Positions 43,937 to 55,806 of a stretch of 64,000 bases of DNA are shown one piece after another. The stretch is from assembly GCF_001411555.2 (NCBI RefSeq), contig NC_049902.1:9927985-9991984 (forward strand). Reading direction: 5' to 3'. Position numbers and translations under genes: made by a program. Source of the DNA: Juglans regia. Its lineage: Eukaryota > Streptophyta > Magnoliopsida > Fagales > Juglandaceae. Position 1 is the stretch's first letter, and each line of letters begins with the position of its first letter. The notes beneath the pieces are model-generated. The model made no database searches and was not told the origin of the DNA. It saw nothing but the letters and a program-made list of their open reading frames with translations.

Positions 43937-44483
43937 AACCCAAACACCCATCATGTGTCGTCCAAGGATTTTAGCTAGCAAAGCAACCAAATTTTGGAAA
44001 ACTTTTGGATGCTTGTGGACTGTGGAGCATGGCAAGTCGCCATCATGTTCATGCGGTCTTGCCTTAGCATCATCAATATCCGTGGATCTATCCAGCGATT
44101 TTTGCTTATTTGACCCCTCTATTCTACTACATCAACAGAACCCAGATGCATGATGAAATTTGGACCTCTAACTTAAAGGTAACGAGGCCAATGCATGTAC
44201 TGAAATTTGTCCTACATCAGCCTGGATATATAGACTGTATATCATTCACCTTGGGGAAAAACTCGAGTTCCTACTGTTTGAGATTAGTGACAAGCTAGCT
44301 AGCGACAGTACTAGAATATCATTTCCACTTCCATCTAGAGAAAGATCATTAGTTTCTTGTAAGAATGGTTGCTTTCAAATCTGGCTAAGACATACATATG
44401 GCCAATGAATAAGATAAAAAAATAAAAAAAAAATTCCTGGTTGGTTGTCAATTCACAGTGATGATCTGTTTCACCGATGATCT
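43937..44483. other. gene-free spacer between LINE D and the CACTA element
   Basis: About 550 bp of ordinary composition. The small frames on both strands show no domain. Nothing recognisable. Confidence 0.6.
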
Positions 44484-45190
44484 CACTACAACATAATTTG
44501 TCTTTTGTGACAGAGAAAATCGTCACTAAAATTGCAGAAACATCACTAGAGATATTTGGTGACGGTTTGAAACCGTCACCGCGACCGTCACCTAATGTGC
44601 GTCACAGAAAATAATTGGTGACGGTTTACTATTGAACCGCCACTAAAAATATTTTTAGTGACGGTTGGAGGTGTTCCATTTGGTTGAACGTTCGAATGTT
44701 ACCTTTTTTTGTGACGGTTGAGAACTGTCACAGAAAATAATGTTCGAACGTCAAATTGAACGTTCGAACTACAACCCGACCGATTGGCATTCGAATGAGA
44801 GAATTTGACGTTCGTTGATTATAGTTCAAACGTATCATATTTACGTTCAAATGTTTATACGTCTGAACGTTCATTGTAATAAACGTTCAAATTTTCGTTC
44901 GAATGTTAATGGACCAATGTTCAAACGTAACGGGTGTAACGTTCGGACGTTAATTCAAATGTAAACGGGAGCGTTCGAATGCAAGTGGTATGTTCGGAGC
45001 TTTGTTCGAACGTTAATCGTTTAATCGTTCGAAAGGTTTCTTTGTTTGAGTGTGAGTACATTTGAACGTATTGGCCTACGTTCAAATGTTACTATCCAAT
45101 TTTATGTATTCACATTCGAACGTTGGTTCAAATGTGAATCTACGTTCAAACGATTTAAATTTACATTCGAACGTACAGATCAGAAATATT
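44484..45190. repeat. CACTA subterminal repeat region
   Basis: The GTGACGGTT/AACCGTCAC motif recurs from 44558 to about 44730, including a perfect 23-bp palindrome at 44558-44580 (11-bp arms, one-base centre). From about 44680 to 45175 there are many copies of ACGTTCGAA or close variants in both orientations. In this superfamily such short repeats are binding sites for the element's own DNA-binding protein. That role here is inference. Confidence 0.85.
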
Positions 45191-45312
45191 AATTTCATAA
45201 AATTTAAAAACATATCAATTGTATCATATTACATACCATCAATTAACAAGTAACAATGTCTTATAAAATATTAAAATTAGATATGAAAACTAGCCACAAA
45301 TATTGATAAAAT

Positions 45313-46984
45313 TTATTTCTTCTTTTTCCCTCGCCCACTGCGATTCTGTTGCAACGACATAACATACTCCATTTGCACCATCATCTCCCGTTGCACTTGC
45401 TCTTGGACTTCATTGCGTATTCTTTCCTCCTGGTCTCTCTGTTGGTCCTGCAAGCGCATCTCTAAATGAGACTGTCGTTCTAAGAGAGACTCTAACTCTT
45501 GTTGTCTCGACCTCATATACTCATTCTCATGTTGTACAGCTTCTAAATCTTTGGTAAGATTATTAATTTGTAAAGTTGATGAGGTTGAGGAGGATGAACA
45601 TCTATGCTTAATAGATCATCCCAAACCTCTTGTCGTACTAGACTGCGACCCGAGCACTTGGGTGAATATGTCATGTTACTAGGAGAGGATTCCCCAAAAG
45701 CTGACTACATCTCCATCATTTTTTCCTACAATTTTAAAGGTAATGATTGTTAATAAGTAACGTATTAAAAGAAATAGAAATAAAAAATAAATTATTCACA
45801 TGTTACATAATTTATTTAACAAAAGTAACACTGCTTACATAATTATCTACAGCGACAGGATCCATCCACTCATTATGCTCATTAGTGTGAGCAGCAGCAT
45901 AGACATGAATGAGAGAAAAGTTTTCAGGATCATCACATTTCTAACAAAGCGACATACGCAATTTTAAAAAGATAATGTTAGTACTTAAATAAATGAATAT
46001 TAAAAAAATAAATGAATTCTATAATTTTTTAATTACCATTTTTTCAGCAAGACGATAGAATGACCTTGAATCGGCACGATGGTGGACAGTCAAAGTGAAT
46101 CTATTATGTGTATTTGTAGAACTCAAGTGCTACAAAATATATTAAGAATGTAAATTGTAATATATATACATATAATATATAGAATGAATATGAATGTAAA
46201 TAATTAAAAGATATAAATGTAAAATACCTAATAATCTGGAGATGCAAAAAGATCACAACATTTTCTCCAATCATCCAACTTCATCTACTGGAAAGGAGAC
46301 TGCGCAACCTCTTCCAACATCTCAAACTTCTTGAAGTGGTCATGACATCGTCTCTTATGACGTCGGAATAATGTAGCCATCAATTCATTCACAGTTCTCA
46401 AATCCTCGGTACAACCAAAGTCGAAGTCGAAATCATCCTAACAAGTGAATTAGGTCAAAAATATATAGTACTAATCTAGGTGAAAAAAAATGTACTCTCA
46501 AAGTAAACTCACCAGCACACGAGTTCGAATGTGCTCCTTAATCTCATTCGGAACATCTCGCCATGAGCGCACATAAAATGGAACATAAGCTCGAACTACT
46601 GTGCCAATATAGGAGGAAAGCACTGCTGCACTATCATCCACTCCTCCAGTGGAATTATCAGAAATGGTGATCTTGAGTTTTCCGTATCTTCTACTTTTCT
46701 CAAGAGAGATGCCACGTGTATAGCTAAGACCGCGACGTGCAGATACATCAACTACATGATAATAGATAGTTTAATTATAGTTATATAGTTATTGAAACAA
46801 AAATATTAACTATATAATTAATTATCAACAACAATATTTCCTTACTGGTAGGTGTCGACTGACTGTTATTCTCTTTCGTGTTAACTTGATCTTCAGGAGA
46901 GAATACCTCGAGTGGAGAGTCCTCAATGGGTTTGGGACTTAGACTTAGTGAAGGCACATTTCTTTGTTGTCGTTTTGGCGGCAT
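45313..46984 (-). pseudogene. CACTA second gene (Ptta/En/Spm plant transposase type, coiled-coil end)
   Basis: Minus strand from ATG at 46984: MPPKRQQRNVPSLSLSPKP with a Ser/Pro-rich start. After a probable intron come GLSYTRGISLEKSR, then DDSAAVLSSYIGTVV, WRDVPNEIKEHI (46560-46510), a block with LFRRHKRRCHDHFKKF (about 46350), and HNRFTLTVHHRADSRSFYRLAEKM (about 46110-46030). Then NFSLIHVYAAAHTNEHNEWVDP (about 45930-45850) and a final exon 45516-45313 with a Gln/Glu coiled coil (LESLLERQSHLEMRLQDQQ) and a basic GRGKKKK end. This matches the plant transposase family found in CACTA elements. Exon joints are not proven, so it may be intact or decayed; I call it a pseudogene because stops appear between the blocks. 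Confidence 0.65.
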
Positions 46985-47085
46985 TCTTGAAAAGAATTAA
47001 TAATATTAAAGAAAATTAATTAAAAGAAATTATGAAAATTGAAGATATTTTATCGTCACCTATATGAATAAAATATTTAGTATTT

Positions 47086-50000
47086 TTATTCTTCATTTTC
47101 AGATGTATTTTCCGTGCTTGTTTCAGAATCTCTCTCAATAACATCATCATCATCATGCACCTTTTCTTCATCCTCCTCATCCACCTCCTGGCCGGATTCT
47201 GAATCGTCTTCATCTTCTAACACTTCTTCTTCTTCTTCCTCCTCACTTTTTTGAATTGAATGATCATTTAATACAGACAGGTCGAGATGGACAGGTGGGA
47301 CATCATCTCTATACAAGGGGAGCAACTCGACTGCAAAGAGGTCAACAAACAAGTTAATACCCTCTCCATCTTCCTAGTATGCCTCCACAATCAAAGTGTC
47401 ATCTTCATCTCCACTATTCTCGTGCTCTGCACTCGTTCCTGCTTCATATATATTTCGAGGGATAAATTTTTGTACGGCTCGCCAAGTTATCTCTCCACTA
47501 TCTTCATCAGCACTTTTTCATTAGATCAATCAAGTAATAGACTTGGATAGCTTGACAAGCCAGTACGAATGGATCATCTTCGTACCATTTAGATGCAGTA
47601 TTGACACTCGTAAAGTGATTATCCCTATGTATCGAAACCCGACCACCGCCTAGATCCCACCAATCACATTTAAAGATTATGTTACAGACCCACCCAGATA
47701 TTTCAATCCGATAATATCATGTATGACACCATAATAGTCAATATCATCTGTTCCATGACTCCCATCGACCAATACACCAGAGTTTTGAGTCTTTCTATTA
47801 TTTTCACCGTCCAGAGTATGGAATCTATAACCTTGAACCGTGCATGCAGTGTATCAAAGTGCTCTATTTGAGGAACCTCAGGCCAGTGCATATAATTCAG
47901 AAGAAATTTATCCGAGATCACGAGCACATTGTTCCAAAATCTAACAATGGAAATAGTATATAATATTTAAGAGTTACCCAAAGTTAAAAGTTTCAAACCA
48001 TCCGAGAAATTCTTCCTCGTGTCTTGCCTCTATATTTTCTATGCCTTCTGTCCTAAGTTTGTCTATGTGCTCACTGTTATAGATAAATGTAAAAGATGTA
48101 TATTTTGAGCACAACAGTTATAGTTAAACTTGTAAAAAATTAGAATTATACAAACTATGGAACGACATACCTGAGATAATCATCAATCTCCCGAAAATTA
48201 TTTAGCACATACTATCGAACTTTACCCAACTCTCCATCAATTAAATCGTAACCCGTTTGTGCACCCAAGGGTCATACATTCTGGAAAAACATTGATAGCT
48301 CATGAGAAGGTGGAGCAGCAAGATCAGCATTTCGCTCTTGACGATTAAATCGTGTCTCAACACTACAAACATATAGAGAGCAAAATGTTAACCACTCATC
48401 GTGTATATAAGCCTCTGTTATTGAACCTTCAGCTCTGGCTTTATTCCCAACAGTGCACTTCAATATAGAGAGCAAAATGTTAACCACTCATCGTGTATAT
48501 AAGTTTATGCTATTGAACCCTCAGCTCTGGCTTTATTCCCAACAGTGTGCTTTAGTCAACCCAAATATCTTTCAACTAGATACATCCAATGAAACTGCAC
48601 CGGTCCACCCAACAGTACCTCTTGTGGTAAATGTATTACTAAATGTACCATAACATCAAAAAATTATGATGGAAAGATCTACTCGAATTTACATAGTATA
48701 GTAGCAATATCTTCTTCTAATTTCTGCAACATATCTCGATTTACTACCCGAGTGCACAAATACTTAAAAAACATACAGAGTTCAGATATAGCGACACGTA
48801 CATTAGATGTCAGCTTCCCAAGAATTCCCACAGGCAATGACTTCTGCAAAAATACGTGACAGTCATGATTTTTCAATCCACTGAATTTCTAGTCATCAGG
48901 ACTCACGCATTTACCAATATTTGAAGCATAACCATCTGGCAACTTCACACCTTGCAACCATTTGCAGAAGTCCATCCTCTCCTCCCTCGTCATCATAAAC
49001 ATGCATGCGGCATGACACCATATTGCCTTCCACCCACAAATGTAGATTATGTTTAATTCTCATTCTCTCAAGATTTTTCCTCATCTTGATCGTGTTCTTC
49101 GTCTTTTTGTTAATGTTTATCAATGTACCTAGTATATTATCACAAATATTCTTCTCTATGTGCATTATATCCAAACTATGTCGCAACATGCAGGACGACC
49201 AATACGGCAAGTCAAAAAAAATACTACGCTTTGTCCAATTCAATTATGTCGTGCCTCATTTTCTCTTATTCTTTTCCCGACCTTTGCCAAAATTGTTCGC
49301 TCTAACATGTACCAGTTGTTCCACTATCTCTTCCCCAAACAACTCTTTTAGTGCAATTCTATCCTCTATTCTCCCATCAAACTTAGCACATTCTCTTCTC
49401 CATGCATGATTTGCTGGTAGTTAACATCGATGACCCATGAAACACAACTTTTGAGAATATTTTAACACTCACTAGCAATTTCTTTATTACACGTTGAACA
49501 TGCTAACTTTCTAGCCGAAAAGATTCCCATATGCCGGAAAGTCATTTATGATCCCCATTACCGCAGCATGCATTTGAAAAGATGTCAACGTGGATGCATC
49601 ATAAGTTCAAACGCCTGTTTCCCATAACTCTTTCAACTCTTCAATCAATGGCTACATGAATACATCAATGTCAATCCAAGATGATCTCGAGCCAGGGATA
49701 AGTAAAGTTAACAAAAAGTTGGGCGCCTTCATGCACCTCCATGGTGGAAGATTGTACGGAATCAACACCACGAGCCAAGTGCTATAACTTGTACTCATAT
49801 TTCCTAAAGAGTTGAATCCATCAGTTGTCAATCTCAGGCACACATTCCGAGCTTCGATCCCAAACTCTTGGTATTAATTATCGAAAGACTGCCACGCAAA
49901 TGAATCAGCTGGGTGCCTCATATATATACGTCGTCCTTAACTCTTTTCTCCTCGTACCACCTCTTATCATGAGCTATTTTTTTACACATATATAGTCTTT

Positions 50001-50803
50001 GCAACCTAGGTCTCAAGGAAAAATACCGCAACCCCTTAACCGACACATTTTTCTTATCCATCCACATCGACTCTCCGCTTACAGGACATGCTTGTTTCTC
50101 CTCATTCTCCTTCCACATTTTGCAACCTAGATCCTCATTCTTGCATGCATGTATGGACTTGTACTCAAATCCTAATCTCTTTTCTCAACTGTTTCGCTTC
50201 ATAAAAGTTCTTGGGCAATGCAAACCCTTTCGAAGTACCTCGTTAAATAAGTTCAATACCATATTTATTGCTTTCGTCGACATCCCACACAATGACTTAA
50301 TGTGAAGCAACCGCACAATAAATGACATTTTGGAATGTTTTGTACAGCCTGGATAAAAGCTCGCGCTTTGCATCTTCCCACATAGAAGCGAAATTTTCAC
50401 AATCAATCCCTTCACCACTTGAGGCACTGTCGTCAACCTCATCCATAAACATCCCCGCTCCAATGTCACCCAACATCTCCTCCATCTCATCCTGGTGATA
50501 ATCATCATCCATGTGTCACAAATAATTGTGATGATCGACCAATACACCTACTGACTGTTCATACGGCTCACCATGCAGTACCCATCGGGTATACCCCAGA
50601 TCCATACCATTCACAAATATATGACTTTCTACTTCATCCAACCCTATCGCACACAAATTTTTACACCCTCAACATGGACACTTAATGTAACCACGACTAT
50701 TAGCAGAGGCCCGTGCAAAATCAATGAAGGTTCTTACTCCACGTGCATAGGGTACGTAATCCTTTCCAAGTCTATCACCCATACGCATCCAATTTTTGTC
50801 CAT
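47086..50803 (-). pseudogene. CACTA TNP2-like transposase (TAD, Transposase_21, DUF4218/4216-like, acidic tail)
   Basis: ATG at 50803 (minus) opens MDKNWMRMGDRLGKDYVPYA, the transposase-associated domain, with GYIKCPC and YTRWVLHGE. Next come LLHIKSLCGMSTKA (about 50300), the Cys/Trp stretch 50118-49918, and the Transposase_21 core (DGFNSLGNMSTSYSTWLVVL and PYNLPPWRC, 49843-49700). WTKRSIFFDLPYWSSCMLRHS with LDIMHIEKNICDN (49243-49130) follows, then HDCHVFLQKSLPV (48870) and YLGWT/DUF4218-like blocks near 48600-48300. 47550-47430 resembles DUF4216 (DDPFVLACQAIQVYY). It ends in a Glu/Asp-rich tail with stop at 47086. Stops, a 92-bp duplication and unclear splice sites suggest it is inactive. 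Confidence 0.8.
48371..48554 (-). repeat. two-copy tandem duplication, period 92 bp, in the CACTA transposase
   Basis: 48371-48462 and 48463-48554 both contain ATATAGAGAGCAAAATGTTA, CACTCATCGTGTATATAAG and CAGCTCTGGCTTTATTCCC. 92 is not a multiple of three, so it shifts the reading frame of the DUF4218-like part. Confidence 0.92.
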
Positions 50804-51213
50804 TTCGAAAAACATCTATTTATTAATAACACGTACATAGAAAATTCACATACATGTGATGCTCCAATACGAAATTACTTTTTTGATAAGGTAGTTGGTC
50901 TTATCCCATTTGAGATTATATTATTCATATTGCACAAATCTCGCCACTCTACTACTTTCCACGTTAGTAAAAATTTCGGCAGCACCTCCCCATAGTTCTC
51001 CAAGTATACATGTTCAAATAGAGGGATTGTGACCCTGTGAACAGTATACCCGAAGAACAGTAGAGGAAGACACCGAAACTTCATATTAATCGTGAAAAGT
51101 AGGAGTAACAAAAATGTGCAATACTGATAATATAATCCCAAACTGCCCACACTGGACAATTCAGGAATCAGTGGACACATAAATGTAGACTAATTCCCAA
51201 ACGGGACTAATTC

Positions 51214-52817
51214 CCAAATCAATATTGGGAAGATGGGTCGGGATATGGTCATTTGAAAGCCAGCCAAAGATGGAAGTTTCTCCTCAGCAAGTGCATGAGA
51301 TATTATTCGAATAAGAGGGACTGAACAACCAGGGATGGAGTGGATTTGGCATGGTATTTTGCCCAAAAAGATTGCAGTCTGCATGTGGAAAGCTAAGGTT
51401 AAAGGCTTGGTTGCAGATAATAGGTGTCAGTCCCAGGGTATTCAAATCGCTTCACGCTGTGATTGTTGTTCGGTAGGAAGTAGCGAGTCTATTGATCATG
51501 TATTGGCCTCAGGGGATGTAGCGACAAAAGTATGGGAATGTGCTGAAACCGATTTAGGTATTCCACGTATGATGACACATTCTTGGTGGGTGAGGGTGCT
51601 GCACTGGTTTTCTTTTGCCAGTAAATCTTCTCAACGTGGTATCCTCATTGGTATACTCCCTTGTATTATCACATGGAGGCTCTGGCTACAGCGCTGTAAA
51701 GCAAGGATGGAGGGAGTTTTTGAGTCGTTGGAGAGCATGGTTGCCAGTAAAGGTGTGGTTGCAGAAGTTGTCTGCCATTCTTGTGAAATGCAGGTCCCTC
51801 TCCTCTGTAGATAGAGCAGTTCTGTAGGGCTTTGGAGATCCCTCTTTGCCAAGTGAGGACTAGAAGATCACAGTTGATTGTTTGGAAGAAACCAGTTGAG
51901 GGATGGATTAAGCTAAACATGGATGGAAGCTGTAGGGGGGATCCTGGCACCTGAGGTGGTGGAGGGGTGATAAGGGACCACTCAGCTCTGCCATATTGTT
52001 AGTGCCATGACCAAAATGTGCAGAAAAGGCTCCAATAAAATTTTCCAAGTGGTCCCTTATCACCCCTCCACCACCACAGGTGCGAGGATTCCCCCTACAG
52101 CTTCCATCCATGTTTAGCTTAATCCATCCCTCAACTGGTTTCTTCCAAACAATCAACTGTGATCTTCTAGTCCTCACTTGGCAAAGAGGGATCTCCAAAG
52201 CCTATAGAACTGCTCTATCTATAGAGGAGAGGGACCTGCATTTCACAAGAATGGCAGACAACTTCCGCAACCACACCTTTATTGGCAGCCACATGCTCTC
52301 CAGTGACTCAAAAACTCCCTCCATCCTTACTTTACAACGCCGTAGCCAGAGCCTCCATGTGATAATACAAGGGAGTATACCAATGAGGACACCACGTTGA
52401 GAAGATTTCCTGGCAAAAGAAAACCAGTGCAGCACCCGCACCCACCAAGAACGTGTCATCATACGTGGAATACCCAAATTGGCTTTAGCACATTCCCATA
52501 CTTTTGTCGCTACATCCCCTGAGGCCAATACATGATCAATAGACTCGCTACTTCCTACCAAAGAACAATCACAGCGTGAAGCGATTTGAATACCCTGGGA
52601 CTAACACCTATCATATGCAACCAAGCCTTTAACCTTAGCTTTCCACATGCAGACTGCAATCTTTTTGGGCAAAATACCATGCCAAATCCACTCCATCCCT
52701 GGTTGTTCAGTCCCTCTTATTCGAATAATATCCCAGGCACTTGCTGAGGAGAAACTTCCATCTTTGGCTGGCTTCCAAATGACCATATCCCGACCCATCT
52801 TCCCAATATTGATTTGG
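51214..52817. repeat. large inverted repeat (arms about 768 bp, 67-bp centre)
   Basis: The left arm 51214-51981 is the near-exact reverse complement of the right arm 52049-52817, with an unpaired centre 51982-52048. Both arms carry the same LINE ORF2 3' part. The plus strand of the left arm encodes WHGILPKKIAVCMWK, SRCDCC and SIDHVLASGDVATKVWE, and the minus strand of the right arm encodes the same. The centre reads on from the right arm as RNase H sequence (LENFIGAFSAHFGHGTNNMAE). So the right arm and centre are the original LINE C, and the left arm is an inverted copy. Differences between arms are few. Confidence 0.93.
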
Positions 52818-55806
52818 TGCCCAATCTGCCTCGTTTGGTCCTCTCCGACCAAGGACACAAGTTGCTCTTCGTCCCACCTACCACCCACCCACACGTCTTT
52901 TATTAGCAGACCAGGTTGTTGAATCAAGAAATTTGAAGCACTAAGAGGGCCGCTCGCAAGCCAACGGTCAAACTAGAAAGAAGATCCACCCTCTTTAACC
53001 TGGACCTTGATGTTATCCATGACCTCCGGTAGTACATTCCAAACTGATTTCCAAAATCTGGAGGCATTCTCCATTGGTTCAGTAAGCAACAAATGTCCAT
53101 GCCTCACATATTCTGCACGAAAAAATTGGGACCATAAATTATCGACTGAAATCAGCCGCCAAGCAAACGTCATATGTAATTATTTTTGAACTTCTGAAAA
53201 CTTACGAATACCCAGACCCCCTTCCATGTACGACAAACAAATATTTTCCCATGCACACCATTTCATGCAAGGTTTCACATTTAACTCCCCCTAGAAAAAA
53301 GTGGACATGATCGAGTTAAGCTTGTTGAAAACAGCCAACAAGTGTGCTGCCATACTAGAGAGGACATGTTTAAGTAAGATAAGCCTACCTCCTTGAGAGA
53401 GCAGCTTGCATTTCCAGCCAGCAACCTTACCTTTAATTTTGGCAACCATCGGTTCTAAGTCCCGAGATGTAAGATGAACAGAGACCAAAGGCATGCCCAA
53501 GTACATGACCGGAATATGCCCTTCCACAAAACCTGTCAGCCTCATCAACCCTCTCCTCTGAACCATGGAAGTAGATTTAGAGAAAAAAATTGCCTACTTC
53601 TCTTTGCTTAACAGTTGCTCAGACCACTTTTCATATGCGCCAAAAATATTGATAAGCCTACGTAGAGACCGTTTCTCCCCATTAACAAACACAAGTATGT
53701 CGTCTGCATAAAGGAGATGAGAGACCAAGGGAGCTCCCATTGGATGCGAGAAACAACCTATACGACCCTCCGCGAAGTTCTTTCAAATAAGCCTAGATAA
53801 AATCTCTTGCATGACAATAAATAAATATGGGGTAATGGGTCACCTTGTCTAAGGCCCCGAGTTGGTTTGAAAAACCCTTTGTATGTCCCATTCATCATAA
53901 TCAAAAACCACGGCGACTGCACACACTCCTCCACCAAAAAGCAAAACTTTGGAGAAAATCCAAAACTCTTCAACACTCGCAGCAAAAAAGACCAATCCAC
54001 CCTGTCGTATGCTTTGGACATATCAACCTTCACCATGAGGTTTCCGCCCTTCACCTTTTTGTTCAAAGAGTGTACCATCTCTTGGGCCAAAGTAATGTTC
54101 TCGAAAATGCTTCGTCCTGGAATAAACGCTCCTTGTTCATGAGAGATCAAGTGAGGCAAAAAACGAGTCGACCGTTTCACTAAAACTTTCGAAAAGATTT
54201 TATATGCAACCGAACACAAACTAATCGGCCGAAACTTGTCAAAACTTTTCAGCTCCGCCACCTTCAGAATCAATACAATAAAAGAAGAGGAATAAAACCA
54301 AGGTAAAGAGGAGCCTGATAAAAAAAATCCCTTGTGGCCTCCACCACGTCTTCCTTAACAATCTCCCAGTAAGATAGGAAAAAAGCTTAACCAAAGACAT
54401 CCGGGCCCGGGGAACTTTCCTTAGGAATAGAAAGTAGAGCTTCTTTTACCTCTTCCTCCGACGGGATTTGGCAAAGAATTTCCTTAGGAATAGAAAATAG
54501 AGCTTCTTTTACCTCTTCCTCCGATGGGACTTGGCAAAGAAAAACATCAACCTCCTCAGCAATGATCTTATCCACAAGCGGGGACAAATCTACCTCCTGC
54601 ACAATAGGCGATTGAGAAAGAAAAGATTGAAAGTGAGAAACCACACCCTGATGTACCTGTTCAGGGCCATTTAGGCTGTTTCCATCCTCAAGAACCATGT
54701 GGGAAATAACATTCCTTTTCCTTCTTTGATTGACAATGGCATGGAAGATTTTGGAATTTTGGTCTCCTTCCTTCAACCACTTTTTCTTGGCTAATTGGGA
54801 CAATCTAATCTCTTCCTGGTGCTCCCAAGTATCCAGTTCTAACTTTGTAGAAATAAACTCATCCTCTACACTCTGATCATGACTCCCCTACAGTTGAGAT
54901 TCCAACAACTCCAAACATTCTTCAAGGTCCTTAATGTTCTACTCCACCAAGCCGAAAGTCTGTTTGTTCCACACCCTGAGAGCAACTTTGGTTTTCTTTA
55001 GTTTCTCCGCCAGACGCAAGAGACCCAGCGAGTGCACAGGTTCCATCCAGACCTCCTTAACACAATGCAAGAAGTTATCGTCGGAACACCACATATTTTG
55101 AATACAGAATAGGTGGGGACCATATCTGCTCTCTAGTTTCTGGAAATGGATAATCAAAGGATAATGGTCCGATGTCTTCCTCTCAGTGTATTCCAAATAA
55201 TTATTGGGGTACATAGAGGCGAACTGAGAAGAGACTAACGCACGGTCTAGACGTGCCCAACTTTGGGAACGTCCTGCATGCTCGTTACACCACGATAAAT
55301 GACGCCCCACCACCTGCATCTCCATGAGTCCGCAAGTGTCAATGCAACCATTAAACTCCGCCAAGGAGGACAGAGGCCTTGGGTTGCCACCAATGCACTC
55401 CCCATCATTATGGATCACATTAAAATCTCTTGCTACGATCCATGGTGAGAGCATCGAGCTGGTAGCTGCTAGACTCGACCACAACTCCCTCCGTTCAATT
55501 TGACTGCAATTCGCATGGACGAAAGAAATTAAAATCGTGCCCATTCCTCAACCATCCTGTGATCATTTGCTTCAACATGCTCAAAACTTCGAACTCATAT
55601 GATTCACTCCACAATATCCCATAATTTACCTTCCACTTCCTCATTGCTACAATAATTCGGCCGACCCAGGGAAAGAGCCAGCCTCGGCAAATTCCTGGCA
55701 GCTGCAAACCAACAATGGACACCTTAAATTTTCAAACCAAACACTTTAACCTTCTTCTAGATGTGCCTAGCCCCCGCACATTCCACACCATAATATTGTC
55801 AATCAT
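52049..55806 (-). pseudogene. LINE C ORF2 (endonuclease, RT, zf-RVT, partial RNase H)
   Basis: ATG at 55806 (MIDNIMVWNVRGLGTSRRRLK) overlaps the ORF1 stop. The endonuclease continues at 55544-54939 (FVHANCSQIERRELW, ARDFNVIHNDGE, WARLDRAL, TSDHYPL); GDFNVI is changed to ARDFNVI. The linker at 54803-54387 (KKWLKEGDQNSKIFH) carries a 63-bp in-frame duplication. RT at 54273-53758 has SFDKFRPISLCSVAYKI, KVDMSKAYDRVDW and GLRQGDPL, with YADD at 53699-53710. A region to 53291 follows (MYLGMPLVSVHL). zf-RVT lies in the palindrome right arm (CDCC at about 52570, HVLASGDVA). RNase H starts at 52150 (LNMDGSCRGNPR) and breaks off at the palindrome centre. Multiple stops. Confidence 0.87.
54417..54542 (-). 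repeat. two-copy in-frame tandem duplication, 63 bp, in LINE C ORF2
   Basis: 54417-54479 and 54480-54542 both encode the 21-residue segment with PSEEEVKEAL and SIPKE. The frame is kept, so the protein would repeat it. Confidence 0.93.

Larger units (their letters stand above)
44484..51213 (-). mobile_element. CACTA (En/Spm) DNA transposon, one terminus visible
   Basis: Begins CACTACAACATAATTTG at 44484, a CACTA-type terminus, followed by a subterminal region full of repeats. Two genes lie on the minus strand in the family's usual order: a TNP2-like transposase (50803-47086), then a second protein of the plant Ptta/En/Spm type (46984-45313). The matching CACTA end should lie upstream of 50803 but is not seen before LINE C-derived sequence starts at 51214. 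The element is therefore truncated there or interrupted. The 3-bp target duplication (TCT at 44481-44483) cannot be tested. Confidence 0.88.

Noticed and set aside
51335..51814. 159-codon frame as an independent gene
   Set aside because: It is the inverted copy of LINE C ORF2 in the palindrome left arm.
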